NCBI RefSeq assembly: GCF_035958815.1
Contig: NZ_CP108383.1
Location: 7,812,001-7,876,000 of the forward strand
Length of the DNA stretch: 64,000 bases
Source: Nocardia sp. NBC_01327
GTDB taxonomy: Bacteria > Actinomycetota > Actinomycetes > Mycobacteriales > Mycobacteriaceae
Reading direction: 5' to 3'
Made by a program: the position numbers and the translations under genes. This document shows, one piece after another, positions 44,902-52,755 of this stretch (position 1 is the first letter of the stretch; the number at the start of each line of letters is the position of its first letter). Below the pieces are notes generated by a model. That model was given only the letters and a program-made list of their open reading frames with translations, was not told the DNA's origin and made no database searches.

Positions 44902-45114
44902 ATGGCCGATGAACAAGAAGTCCCAGCCGAACAGCTAGCGGACGAAGCGACCGAATCGCCGGAAGCGGCGACCAAGCGGAAGTTCCGCGAAGCCCTCGAA
45001 CGGAAGAACGGCCACGCCTCAGCCGGCGGAGCCGCTCAGAACGCCGCAAAGGTACGCGGCACGCACGCCCAGGCGGGCGGTAAGCGCACCTTCCGCCGCC
45101 GCGCGGGAGGCTAG
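44902..45114 (+). CDS. DUF5302 small charged protein
   Basis: A 70-residue, Lys/Arg/Glu/Ala-rich protein matching DUF5302: acidic N-terminus (EQEVPAEQLADEATESPEA), the KRKFREALERKNG helix (25-37), and a basic tail AGGKRTFRRRAGG. It is widespread in mycobacteria and nocardiae and probably disordered or nucleic-acid-binding. It is monocistronic, followed by a classic terminator. Function unknown. Confidence 0.75.
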   Translation: MADEQEVPAEQLADEATESPEAATKRKFREALERKNGHASAGGAAQNAAKVRGTHAQAGGKRTFRRRAGG

Positions 45115-45126
45115 CAATAGGACGAA

Positions 45127-45156
45127 GGCCCGGTCCGGCAGGACCGGGCCTTTTTT
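45127..45156 (+). terminator. Rho-independent terminator, recurrent GGCCCGGTCC stem
   Basis: GGCCCGGTCC (45127-45136), loop GGCA, GGACCGGGCC (45141-45150), then six T (45151-45156). This is the most canonical terminator of the window and ends the DUF5302 gene. Confidence 0.92.
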
Positions 45157-45226
45157 CGTGTCCGACACCGGCGTAGATTCCGATACACGCTGCTCAGGCC
45201 GTTTCATAGACGAAGGGCTTGCGGTA

Positions 45227-46378
45227 ATGGCTATGTGGAATCGATGCCGAGCGGGTGCGGCGCTGATCGCACTCACCATGATCATCACTGCCTGCGGGTC
45301 GGATCGGGACTCGAGTTCACCCGAATCCGCCGCTCCCTCACCGCAGGCCGCCCAGATCACCGATATCGTGCGCACCAAACTGGCCCAACTCGATCTCAGC
45401 GCAGCGGTTTTCGGTGTGTGGCGCGATAAGGAACCGGTCGTCATAGGCGCGGTGGGCGATTCCCCCCTCGGCGTCCCCGCCACCCCCGATATGCAGCTGC
45501 GGGTGGGCCAGCCGATGGAGCCGATGCTCTCCACCGTGCTGTTTCACCTGGACGAAGCCGGTGTGCTGAAAATGGACGAGCCCATCGCCCGATGGCTGCC
45601 GAACTTCCCCCGCGCCGACCGCATCACCCCGCGCATGCTCGCCGACAGCACCTCCGGAATCTCCGACTACGTCACCGATCCCGACTTCCTGAAACGCTTC
45701 GGCGACAACCCATTCCACACCTGGACCGCCCAGGAACTACTCGACCTGGCCAATGCCCGCCCACCGCTGTTCGACCCCGGAACCAGCTTCGCCTACGCCC
45801 ACAGCGACCTGGTTCTGCTCGGCGAGGTACTGCAGAAGGCCAGCGGAAAATCCCTGGGCGACTTGATCTCCCAGTACATCCTGAATCCGCTCGGCATGAA
45901 GCAGTCCACAGTGGTGCTCGACGCCCGGATCGACGAGCCGATCCTGCACGGCTACACCGACGAGCGAAAGATCTTCGAAGACGCCACCTTCTGGAACCCG
46001 ACCGCATTCCTGCACAGCGGCAATATGAACTCCACCCTCACCGACGTCGGCCGCTGGGTCCGCGCCCTCGGCAAGGGAGAACTGCTCTCCCCCAGCCAAT
46101 TCCAGCAGATGATGGCCCCCTCCACCGCCGGCCTCGGCCCCCTCACCACCGCGAAGTACTTCGCCTTCGGCGTCCCCCACCTGGCCGACTGGCTCTTCAT
46201 GAACCCGGCCTACGGCGGCTACAACGGCGTCGCCTTCTACGACACCGAAACCGCCACCACCATCGTCGTCTACGCCACCCTCGGCCCCACCGCGGACGCC
46301 GACAAGAACAACGCCCTCCCGATCGGCGCCGCCATCGCCACCCTCCTCGTCCCCAACCGCCCGCCCCCCACTCCGTGA
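45227..46378 (+). CDS. Beta-lactamase/PBP-fold lipoprotein lacking the SxxK motif
   Basis: A 383-residue exported lipoprotein: lipobox MIITAC (Cys22), Ser/Pro linker, then the class-C-like serine hydrolase fold. At the position of the usual FRIGSVSK the sequence is LRVGQPME, so both catalytic Ser and Lys are replaced (Gln and Glu). The Tyr motif survives as YAHSDLVLLGEVL (normally YSN), and the HGG near the end has become YGGYNG. Hydrolase activity is therefore improbable; a binding or scaffold role at the cell envelope is more likely. The rest of the fold is well kept, so it is not a decaying gene. ATG 45227 has AAGGG upstream. Confidence 0.82.
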   Translation: MAMWNRCRAGAALIALTMIITACGSDRDSSSPESAAPSPQAAQITDIVRTKLAQLDLSAAVFGVWRDKEPVVIGAVGDSPLGVPATPDMQLRVGQPMEPMLSTVLFHLDEAGVLKMDEPIARWLPNFPRADRITPRMLADSTSGISDYVTDPDFLKRFGDNPFHTWTAQELLDLANARPPLFDPGTSFAYAHSDLVLLGEVLQKASGKSLGDLISQYILNPLGMKQSTVVLDARIDEPILHGYTDERKIFEDATFWNPTAFLHSGNMNSTLTDVGRWVRALGKGELLSPSQFQQMMAPSTAGLGPLTTAKYFAFGVPHLADWLFMNPAYGGYNGVAFYDTETATTIVVYATLGPTADADKNNALPIGAAIATLLVPNRPPPTP

Positions 46379-46391
46379 GCCCAGCCCGAAG

Positions 46392-46718
46392 CTATGCCTC
46401 GTCGAGCTGGACAACCATGCTGCGGATGGTCGAGTACCCGGCGAGGATGGAAACATCGGCGGCACACTGCTGCCCGATCTCGGAGTCGAATGCCGCACCG
46501 AGCGCGGCCATATCATCCCAATCGAGCATGCCGACAAGGTAATACGGCTCACCGATGACCGGCCGCGCATCCTTGCTGACCGTATAGCGGCGCAGGCCGG
46601 GCAGCTGTTTGGCGAGCGGGATATGGACATCCCAGTAGTGGCGTTCGAAGGCCTCGACGTCGGCGGGCAGGTCGTACATGACCACGAATCGTGCAAGCGG
46701 CTTGGGCTGGGTACTCAT
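46392..46718 (-). CDS. EthD-family dimeric alpha-beta barrel protein
   Basis: A 108-residue ferredoxin-like-fold protein of the EthD group: RFVVMYDLPADVEAFERHYWDVHIPLAKQLPGLRRY covers the core, with the conserved His in YWDVHIPLA and a second strand pair (YYLVGMLDWDDMAAL). EthD supports ethyl-tert-butyl-ether degradation and relatives are small monooxygenases or cyclases, but most are of unknown role. Strong AGGAG before ATG 46718. It is convergent with the pseudo-lactamase gene over 13 bases. Confidence 0.85.
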   Translation of the reverse strand: MSTQPKPLARFVVMYDLPADVEAFERHYWDVHIPLAKQLPGLRRYTVSKDARPVIGEPYYLVGMLDWDDMAALGAAFDSEIGQQCAADVSILAGYSTIRSMVVQLDEA

Positions 46719-46838
46719 CTGTCGAACTCCTGAGATTGCGGATCTGCCGGTCGAGCCGAAGGGACGGCTCGCTAGTACCGACGAACACCGCTCCGCCGGA
46801 TCGACAAGATCGCAGAATCGAATGGAGTGATTCGGTGA

Positions 46839-49073
46839 CTACCGGAGTTGCATGCTCGCCGAATCGGTGGCCCGGATGGCCTCGGCGAGGTCGATGATGT
46901 CGCCGGCGGGCCGTTCATCGTCGAGGATGGGTTCGCCCAGACCGATCTTCTGCTGGATCTTCTTCATCCACTTCGGCGCCCACCAGCAGTCGTCGCCCAG
47001 CAGTTTCATCGTCGCCGGCACCAGCAGCATGCGCAGCACGGTGGCGTCGATGAGCAGTGCGGCGATCATCCCGTACGCGATGTACTGCATCAACACCAGA
47101 TCCGAGAAGGCGAAGGCGCCGGTGACCACGAGCAGGATGAGCGCCGCCGCGGTGATGATGCGACCGGTATGCGCGGTCCCGATGCGGATCGCCTCGGAGG
47201 TGGAGGCGCCCTTCGCGCGGGCTTCGACCATTCGCGACAACAGGAAGACCTCGTAGTCGGTGGACAGGCCGTAGATGAGGGCGATGATCAGCACCAGCAC
47301 ATTCGCCTGGATCGGCTGCGGCGTGAAATTCAGCAGCCCGGCGCCGTGACCGTCGATGAAGATCCAGGTCAGAATGCCCAGGGTCGAACCGAGCCCGAGC
47401 GCGCTCATGATCGCCGCCTTGATCGGCAGAATCAGCGAGCCGAAGGTCAGGAACATCAGCAGCGTCGTGACAAGCAGCACCAGTCCGATCATCAACGGCA
47501 ACCGGCTCTCCAGCGCGTCCAGACTGTCCTTCTGAACAGCCGGCACCCCGCCGACGAGCATGCTCACCCCGTCGGTAGTCCGGATCGACCGCAGGTAGTC
47601 GATGGTGGCATCGGCGTGGTCGGAGTCCGTCAGCAGCGCGTGGGTCCGGTAGATATCCGGCTGTGTGGCGGATCGCTGTGGCACATCGAACTTCCCGGAA
47701 AGCCCCGGCGCCTCGTTCGCCCGCTGCCAGACCGCGCCCACCGTGGTGCTGTCGGCGGCGGCGAAGACCAATTCGATCGGATCGGACCTGCGCCCCGGGA
47801 ACGCCGCGTCGATCTGCTGCTGCGCGAGCCGAGTTGTGTTGTTCGGCGGCAGGTATCGCTCACTGAATCCGCCGAAGGCCAGATTGTGCACCGGCAGGAT
47901 CAACAGCAGTAGTCCGATGAACAGGGCGCCACCGACCTTCACCGGACGCCGCATGACCCAGCGCGCGGTCCTGCCCCAGAAGCCGTTCTCGACCTCCGCC
48001 GCGGTCCTGGTCTTGCGTAACCGCTTGATACCCAGCATGTCCACGCGCCGGCCGAGCACGGCCAGCAGCGCGGGCAGCACCGTGATCGCAGTCAGCGCCG
48101 CCAGCGATACGGCCGAAATCGCGCCGTAGGCAATCGATTTGAGAAAACCCTGCGGGAAGAGCAGCATGCCGCCGGCACTGGCGACGATCATGGTCGCGGA
48201 GAACACCACGGTGCGCCCGGCCGTCATCACCGTCCGCCGCACCGCCGCCGGTGTGTCGTACCCCTCGGCGAGCTCCTCCCGGAAACGGCTGACGATGAAC
48301 AGCCCGTAATCGATGGCCAAACCCAGGCCGATCATCGAAACAACCGGCGCGACAAACGAATTGATATCGGTGTAGTCGGTCAGCAGCCGAATGATGCCGT
48401 TCGCGCCGATCATCGTCAGCCCGCCCACGATCAATGGCAGCGCCGCCGCCACCACACCGCCGAAGATGATGAACAGCAGCACCGCCACCAGCGGAAACGC
48501 AAGAACCTCCATGCGCTTGATGTCATCGGACATGGTGTCGTTGAGCGTCACCGCGACCGGCTTCAAACCACCGACCTGCACCACCACACCGGGGATCTCG
48601 AAGACGTCCTTGACCCGGCGGTAGTTGTCGAGCATCGCATTGTCGCTCTCACCGCGGATCGCGATCGACGCCAAGGCCTGCTTTCTGTCGGGAGTGGCGA
48701 GTTGCGATCCACTGGCCCTACCGGTTTCGGTCGGCCAGTACGCGCCGTTGATGCCGGCGATCTGCCCGGGATACAGGCGCGGCAGACTGTTGAGGTCATC
48801 GACGATCGTGCGACTGAACTCGGGATCGTCGACGGTCTTTCCAGGCGGCGCGGTGTAGAGCACAACCACATCGACATCGTGGTTCTGCGGGAACGAAGCA
48901 GCGGCCAGTCGCGCGGCCTGCGCTGATTCCGAGCTGACGTCGTCGAGTCCGCCGGAACTGAGATGACTCGCCAGTCCGAGGCCGTACGCACCCAGCGCCA
49001 GCAATCCGGCCACGACAGTACCGAGCACAGCGAACCGTAGTCGGTACACGAGGTTGCCCCAGCGCGTGAACAA
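46839..49073 (-). CDS. MMPL family transporter
   Basis: A 744-residue RND-superfamily lipid exporter with two sets of SSD-like helices. The proton-relay Asp-Tyr pairs typical of MmpL3 are present in both halves: GLGLAIDYGLFIVSRFREEL (about 245) and ALIYGLSTDYEVFLLSRMVE (about 605). Two extracytoplasmic domains lie at about 35-180 and 400-520. Such proteins export mycolic-acid or other envelope lipids or drugs. No MmpS gene is adjacent. The start appears to be TTG (49073), with GGGG upstream. Likely part of a mycolate-type envelope. Confidence 0.9.
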   Translation of the reverse strand: MFTRWGNLVYRLRFAVLGTVVAGLLALGAYGLGLASHLSSGGLDDVSSESAQAARLAAASFPQNHDVDVVVLYTAPPGKTVDDPEFSRTIVDDLNSLPRLYPGQIAGINGAYWPTETGRASGSQLATPDRKQALASIAIRGESDNAMLDNYRRVKDVFEIPGVVVQVGGLKPVAVTLNDTMSDDIKRMEVLAFPLVAVLLFIIFGGVVAAALPLIVGGLTMIGANGIIRLLTDYTDINSFVAPVVSMIGLGLAIDYGLFIVSRFREELAEGYDTPAAVRRTVMTAGRTVVFSATMIVASAGGMLLFPQGFLKSIAYGAISAVSLAALTAITVLPALLAVLGRRVDMLGIKRLRKTRTAAEVENGFWGRTARWVMRRPVKVGGALFIGLLLLILPVHNLAFGGFSERYLPPNNTTRLAQQQIDAAFPGRRSDPIELVFAAADSTTVGAVWQRANEAPGLSGKFDVPQRSATQPDIYRTHALLTDSDHADATIDYLRSIRTTDGVSMLVGGVPAVQKDSLDALESRLPLMIGLVLLVTTLLMFLTFGSLILPIKAAIMSALGLGSTLGILTWIFIDGHGAGLLNFTPQPIQANVLVLIIALIYGLSTDYEVFLLSRMVEARAKGASTSEAIRIGTAHTGRIITAAALILLVVTGAFAFSDLVLMQYIAYGMIAALLIDATVLRMLLVPATMKLLGDDCWWAPKWMKKIQQKIGLGEPILDDERPAGDIIDLAEAIRATDSASMQLR

Positions 49074-49137
49074 CTATGCCCCGCCAATCATCCAGAGGCC
49101 GCGCATCCAGTCCGCTGTAGCCCGTTCGAGTGTGCTC

Positions 49138-50727
49138 TCAGTGCGTGGGCCGAGTGGTGGCCCGGGGGTCGCGCCACAGACCCAGATCGAAGTACAGCGT
49201 GGTCATCGAATCCCACATGGTCGACCAGGACTGTTTCGGCCCTTGGCATTTCCAGACGGCGACCATGCGGTCGATGCCGGGGATGCCCTCGGGATCGTCG
49301 ACTTCCGCCACCCGCTGCACCTGATCGAACCGGGTGCGCAGTTCGGGCTCGGCGGTGTTCAACCCGACGTAGATCACCGAGGTCGCCGAATCCGGTGGCG
49401 GGCCGAAGAATCCGAAGCCACGACTCGGACTGTACGTGGCCGGCAGATTGTGCGGGCGGCCGAACTCCTCGACGGCGCCCGCCTGCCAATAGCCTTGGGC
49501 GACAATGACAGCGTGCGCCTTTTCCGCCGGCGGCAGCGTGTCGTAGGCGCCGTCGACGGCGGAAACCATATCCGCCCAATTGGTGGTCCCGAAAAACGCC
49601 GACCGGATGCCGAGTTCGATGGCGTTCTTGGGCGGGGTCCGCCAGCTGGAAGGCAGCGGCAGGACGGTGAGCGCGGCGACGAATGTCAGCACCGTGAGCG
49701 CGGCGGCCGAGAGCACCACCAGGTTCATCCACCGTTTCCGGTCGTACTGCCACAGGCCGACCGCGCCGAGGGCGAAGACGGCGGGAAAGAATCCCGTCGG
49801 ATAGTAGGGCCGGCCGTGAGTGAGCATGACCAGCACGATCATGATCACCAGTGCGACCACGATGAAGCGATACGGCCGCAGCGACTCCACCTTGACCACG
49901 CCCCAGAATGCGACCGCGATCAGCAATGCTCCGAGGAAGCCCGCCAAACCGATCCACTGCGGAATGAATCCGATCGGGCCGTAACCCGTCGCATCCTGCT
50001 CCGCGCCGATGATCGTGCCCATGGCCAGCTGTGGCCAATTGTGCTGCGACTGCCAGTAGAGAATCGGGATCAGAGACGAGGCGAGAATGCCCGTCGCCAC
50101 CCACAGTGCGGGGCGACGCAGCATTTCCCGCGGCCCGCACAGGATGACGGCCAGGCCCAGGCACCCCCAGACGAGCGGAATCATCCACTTCACCTGCATA
50201 TCCAGGGCGGCAACCAGTCCCGCCGCAATGAGCAGCCAGTCCTGGCGGGTACGAACCCAGCGGATGAGCAGCCAGGTGATCACCGCTGTCAGCGTGGCGT
50301 CGAAGGAGAACGTACTCAACGCAACCTGGGTCGCCAGCAGCGAGGACGTCGCATAGGTGCCCGCGGCGAGCAGTTGGACGCGGCGGTTGCCCCGCAGTTC
50401 GTAGGCGATCAGCGCCGCCACCACAATGGCGCCCACACCCATGACGACAGCCGGAAACCGCAGTGCCGTAACCGATCCCGGCGCGAGCAGGTCCGCGATC
50501 CGGGCGAACAGCGGCACCACCACGCCCTGATCCGCGTAGGTGTAGTCCAGTCGCCGTCCGGCGGACAGGAAATAGAGTTCGTCGCCGAAGAAGTCGTACC
50601 GTGCCGCCGTCACCGTCAGCACAATCGCGGAGACCACCGCCATCAGGGCGACACCGCGGAAAGCGAACCGCGGATGCGCATCGGGAATATTTTCCGGTTC
50701 GGTGCGAACCGCAACGACCGCTGCCAT
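49138..50727 (-). CDS. GT39-type (ArnT/PMT-2) membrane glycosyltransferase
   Basis: A 529-residue integral-membrane enzyme with 10-12 helices. The first periplasmic loop has the GT-C acidic motif in YDFFGDELYFLSAGRRLDYTYADQ (about 45-66), the presumed catalytic site. The C-terminal 140 residues form a soluble outer domain (ADMVSAVDGAYDT ... SRGFGFFGPPPDSA). Relatives transfer sugars from polyprenyl-phosphate donors to proteins or envelope lipids. It follows the MMPL gene's start by 64 bases on the same strand. A paralogue is encoded at 61819-63327. Confidence 0.87.
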   Translation of the reverse strand: MAAVVAVRTEPENIPDAHPRFAFRGVALMAVVSAIVLTVTAARYDFFGDELYFLSAGRRLDYTYADQGVVVPLFARIADLLAPGSVTALRFPAVVMGVGAIVVAALIAYELRGNRRVQLLAAGTYATSSLLATQVALSTFSFDATLTAVITWLLIRWVRTRQDWLLIAAGLVAALDMQVKWMIPLVWGCLGLAVILCGPREMLRRPALWVATGILASSLIPILYWQSQHNWPQLAMGTIIGAEQDATGYGPIGFIPQWIGLAGFLGALLIAVAFWGVVKVESLRPYRFIVVALVIMIVLVMLTHGRPYYPTGFFPAVFALGAVGLWQYDRKRWMNLVVLSAAALTVLTFVAALTVLPLPSSWRTPPKNAIELGIRSAFFGTTNWADMVSAVDGAYDTLPPAEKAHAVIVAQGYWQAGAVEEFGRPHNLPATYSPSRGFGFFGPPPDSATSVIYVGLNTAEPELRTRFDQVQRVAEVDDPEGIPGIDRMVAVWKCQGPKQSWSTMWDSMTTLYFDLGLWRDPRATTRPTH

Positions 50728-51140
50728 GAACTGCCCCCAAAAAACTTTACGACAGACGCGTTCGACGCCACCTCACGGTGTCGTCGCATCTATTCGCTGT
50801 GAACCGATTCCTCCCCGGCAGCGAACTTGATGAGCGCGGGCGCTCGCGGTCGTGCGCGGATCGTGCAATTTGTGAAATGTTAATATGTATCACTTGAAGC
50901 CGCAAATGCACTGTGGGACATGGTGATAGCGGCTTGCTGTAAACCGAGGTGATCAGCCCGTGATTGGTCGGACCAGGCGATGTGACCAGGGTTACTAAAT
51001 GACTAAACGCCTATTACTCACCGGTATTTATTCACCCGCCGTTCCACGGCGGAACATGCTTATGCCCCGAAAACTAATGGCATGACATATTTCAGAAATT
51101 GCGTTATTTCACTAGCCGCCGCCACGACCGCCGGAACGAC
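50728..51140. other. Intergenic, AT-richer region
   Basis: About 410 bases between the GT39 gene and the ssrA terminator. From about 50870 to 51115 the base composition is clearly lower in GC than the surrounding genes. A short CCGCCG...CGGCGG dyad lies near 51046-51062. I see no gene; it may contain the GT39 promoter and a small RNA. Confidence 0.5.
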
Positions 51141-51170
51141 GAAAGCCCGGTCCGTGTGGACCGGGCTTTC
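51141..51170 (-). terminator. ssrA terminator with the recurrent stem
   Basis: GAAAGCCCGGTCC (51141-51153) and GGACCGGGCTTTC (51158-51170) form a perfect 13-bp stem over GTGT. It lies 7 bases past the mature 3' end of tmRNA. Confidence 0.88.
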
Positions 51171-51177
51171 GTGTCAG

Positions 51178-51547
51178 TGGAGCTGCCGGGAATCGAACCC
51201 GGGTCCTCCGCCGCATTTCCAGGGCTTCTCCGTGTGCAGTTCGCTACGCCTCTACTCGGATCTCTCGGTCTCGCGAACAAGCTGAGATGACGATCCCAGT
51301 CGCTGTTTGGTGTCCCATCCGACTCCGCGACCGAGCCGAACAGTAAAGCCCTCTAGCTGATGCCAGTGACCGGGTCGAGGGCGAACCCGGGCTGACAGAC
51401 ACGCTCTACTGCTTAGGCAGCGAGAGCGTAGTCGCGCTGATTAGAATCGGCGCTTATAGGGTTGCAGCGACGCTTATACAGTGGTCTCCTGCCTGCACTG
51501 ACACGCTTCCCCTGAATCAACGTACGCAGTCGAAACCGTTCAGCCCC
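51178..51547 (-). ncRNA. ssrA: tmRNA (SsrA)
   Basis: Transfer-messenger RNA that rescues stalled ribosomes with SmpB. The tRNA-like ends pair: 5' GGGGCTG (51547-51541) with 3' CAGCTCC (51185-51179; one G-U), and the T-arm GGGTTCGATTCCCGG precedes the 3' end. The tag frame starts at resume codon GCC and reads ADSNQRDYALAA, then TAA (51451-51413), close to the mycobacterial tag ADSHQRDYALAA. After the discriminator A the genome reads CTG, so CCA is not encoded. It is transcribed in the same direction as smpB, with 145 bases between. Confidence 0.96.
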
Positions 51548-51650
51548 GTCTGTGTTCACCGATTCGAGTGAACTCCCGGCTCGCACCGGGCTTCTCATAC
51601 TAACACCGCTGAAACAGCGGATCATCCCATTATCCGCGCGTCACGCGGCG

Positions 51651-51683
51651 GGTCCTTCGACCGGCGTCGCAGGTCCTTCGACC
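51651..51683. repeat. Direct 12-bp repeats upstream of ssrA
   Basis: GGTCCTTCGACC occurs at 51651-51662 and 51672-51683, 21 bases apart (two helical turns). Both lie between the smpB stop and ssrA, about 105-135 bases before the tmRNA 5' end. Confidence 0.6.
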
Positions 51684-51692
51684 AGCTGCGAC

Positions 51693-52169
51693 TCAGCCGC
51701 GCATGCCCTTGATCCGCCGCCCGACCTCACGCACGACCTCACGCTCGGCATCCCGCTTGGCCAGATCCTGGCGCTTGTCGTAGTCCTGCTTACCCTTGGC
51801 GAGAGCCAGCTCGACCTTGACCTTGCCGTCGGCGAAGTACATCGACAGCGGAACCAGCGTCAGGCTGGACTCCTTGATCTTGCCGGTCAGCTTGTCGATC
51901 TCCTTGCGGTGCAGCAGTAGCTTGCGGGTGCGCCGCGGCGAGTGATTGGTCCACGTCCCGTGCGAGAACTCGGGCACATGCAGACCGCGCAACCACACCT
52001 CACCGTCATCGATGGTGGCGTACGCGTCCACCATCGACGCCTTACCCTCACGCAGGCTCTTGACCTCGGTACCGACCAGCGCGATCCCCGCCTCGTAGAC
52101 GTCGAGAATCGAGTAGTTGTGCCGCGCCTTGCGGTTGGTCGCGATGGCCTTGCGCCCCTTCTCCTTCAT
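51693..52169 (-). CDS. smpB: SsrA-binding protein SmpB
   Basis: A 158-residue tmRNA-binding protein needed for trans-translation. N-terminal KAIATNRKARHNYSILDVYEAGIALVGTEVKSLREGKASM, the core HSPRRTRKLLLHRKEIDKL, and the basic C-terminal tail KRDAEREVVREVGRRIKG are all diagnostic. ATG 52169 has GAGGGAGC just before it. tmRNA, its partner, is encoded immediately downstream on the same strand. Unlike in mycobacteria, it is separated from ftsX by recQ and a tRNA gene. Confidence 0.96.
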   Translation of the reverse strand: MKEKGRKAIATNRKARHNYSILDVYEAGIALVGTEVKSLREGKASMVDAYATIDDGEVWLRGLHVPEFSHGTWTNHSPRRTRKLLLHRKEIDKLTGKIKESSLTLVPLSMYFADGKVKVELALAKGKQDYDKRQDLAKRDAEREVVREVGRRIKGMRG

Positions 52170-52506
52170 GCTCCCTCTATCGTCGCGTCGCCCGCCGCGG
52201 AACCTGGTCCCGCACCGAGCTGTTTCCCGGGCTCCCGTGAGGGACCCGGTCGATCCGCCTGTGTCTTTCCGCGCCCCAGAGTAATTGCCGCGGGCCCCCG
52301 AATATTCCGGACCACGCGAGTCGCGCGCCGGGCTCGACCACCCGGACTCAACGTAACCAGCGCATCCCCCTGCGCGCGAACGATTTTCCCGCAATCGCTG
52401 CAACACACAGCACATCCCTGCCGCCGCACAGCACATATCCGTATCGGGCAGCGCGTCGAAGGGCTGTGCGGTCGCGAAACGCGCTGCGGCAGCTTTATAG
52501 GCGATG
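52170..52506. other. Intergenic region between tRNA-Glu and smpB
   Basis: About 340 bases. A minus-strand frame starting at 52429 overlaps the smpB start by 4 nt and begins with a Cys cluster (CAVCCSDCGK), but codon third positions are not GC-biased and no family resemblance is visible, so I do not call it a gene. The smpB promoter probably lies here. Confidence 0.5.
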
Positions 52507-52545
52507 CGAAAAGCCCCCCGGCCGAATGGCTGAGAGGCTTTTTCG
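52507..52545 (-). terminator. Terminator of tRNA-Glu
   Basis: CGAAAAGCC (52507-52515) pairs with GGCTTTTTCG (52536-52545), giving a minus-strand hairpin that ends in GGCTTTTCG, just past the tRNA 3' end. Confidence 0.7.
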
Positions 52546-52548
52546 AAG

Positions 52549-52621
52549 TAGTCCCGACGGGATTTGAACCCGCGCTACCGCCTTGAGAGGGCGGCGTCCT
52601 AGGCCGCTAGACGACGGGACC
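52549..52621 (-). tRNA. tRNA-Glu (CTC)
   Basis: A 73-nt cloverleaf. Acceptor GGTCCCG (52621-52615) pairs with CGGGACT (one G-U at the first pair). The anticodon arm CCGCC-CTCTCAA-GGCGG gives anticodon CTC, reading GAG (Glu). The T-arm GCGGG-TTCAAAT-CCCGT is intact, and CCA is not encoded. No integrase or attachment duplication is visible beside it. Confidence 0.93.
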
Positions 52622-52755
52622 AGGATGCTCGCTGCGATCTAGGACCGCGGCAGCTCCGAAAGCTTATCGTGCCCGCGCCCAGCCGCCAAATCCGCTGCCT
52701 ACGGCCCCGCGATGCCCGAGCTACTCCTGCGGCGGCTGTCGCCTGAGCTACCCGG

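Noticed and set aside
49054..50802. Long plus-strand open frame opposite the GT39 gene
   Set aside because: Low-complexity Arg/His/Gln-rich translation, typical of antisense frames; the minus-strand membrane enzyme is unambiguous.
52166..52429. Minus-strand 87-codon frame with CAVCCSDCGK overlapping the smpB start by 4 nt
   Set aside because: The overlap is suggestive, but third codon positions are not GC-enriched and no domain is present; left as intergenic.
52549..52621. tRNA-Glu as an integration site
   Set aside because: No integrase, no duplicated tRNA 3' end and no phage-like genes on either side.
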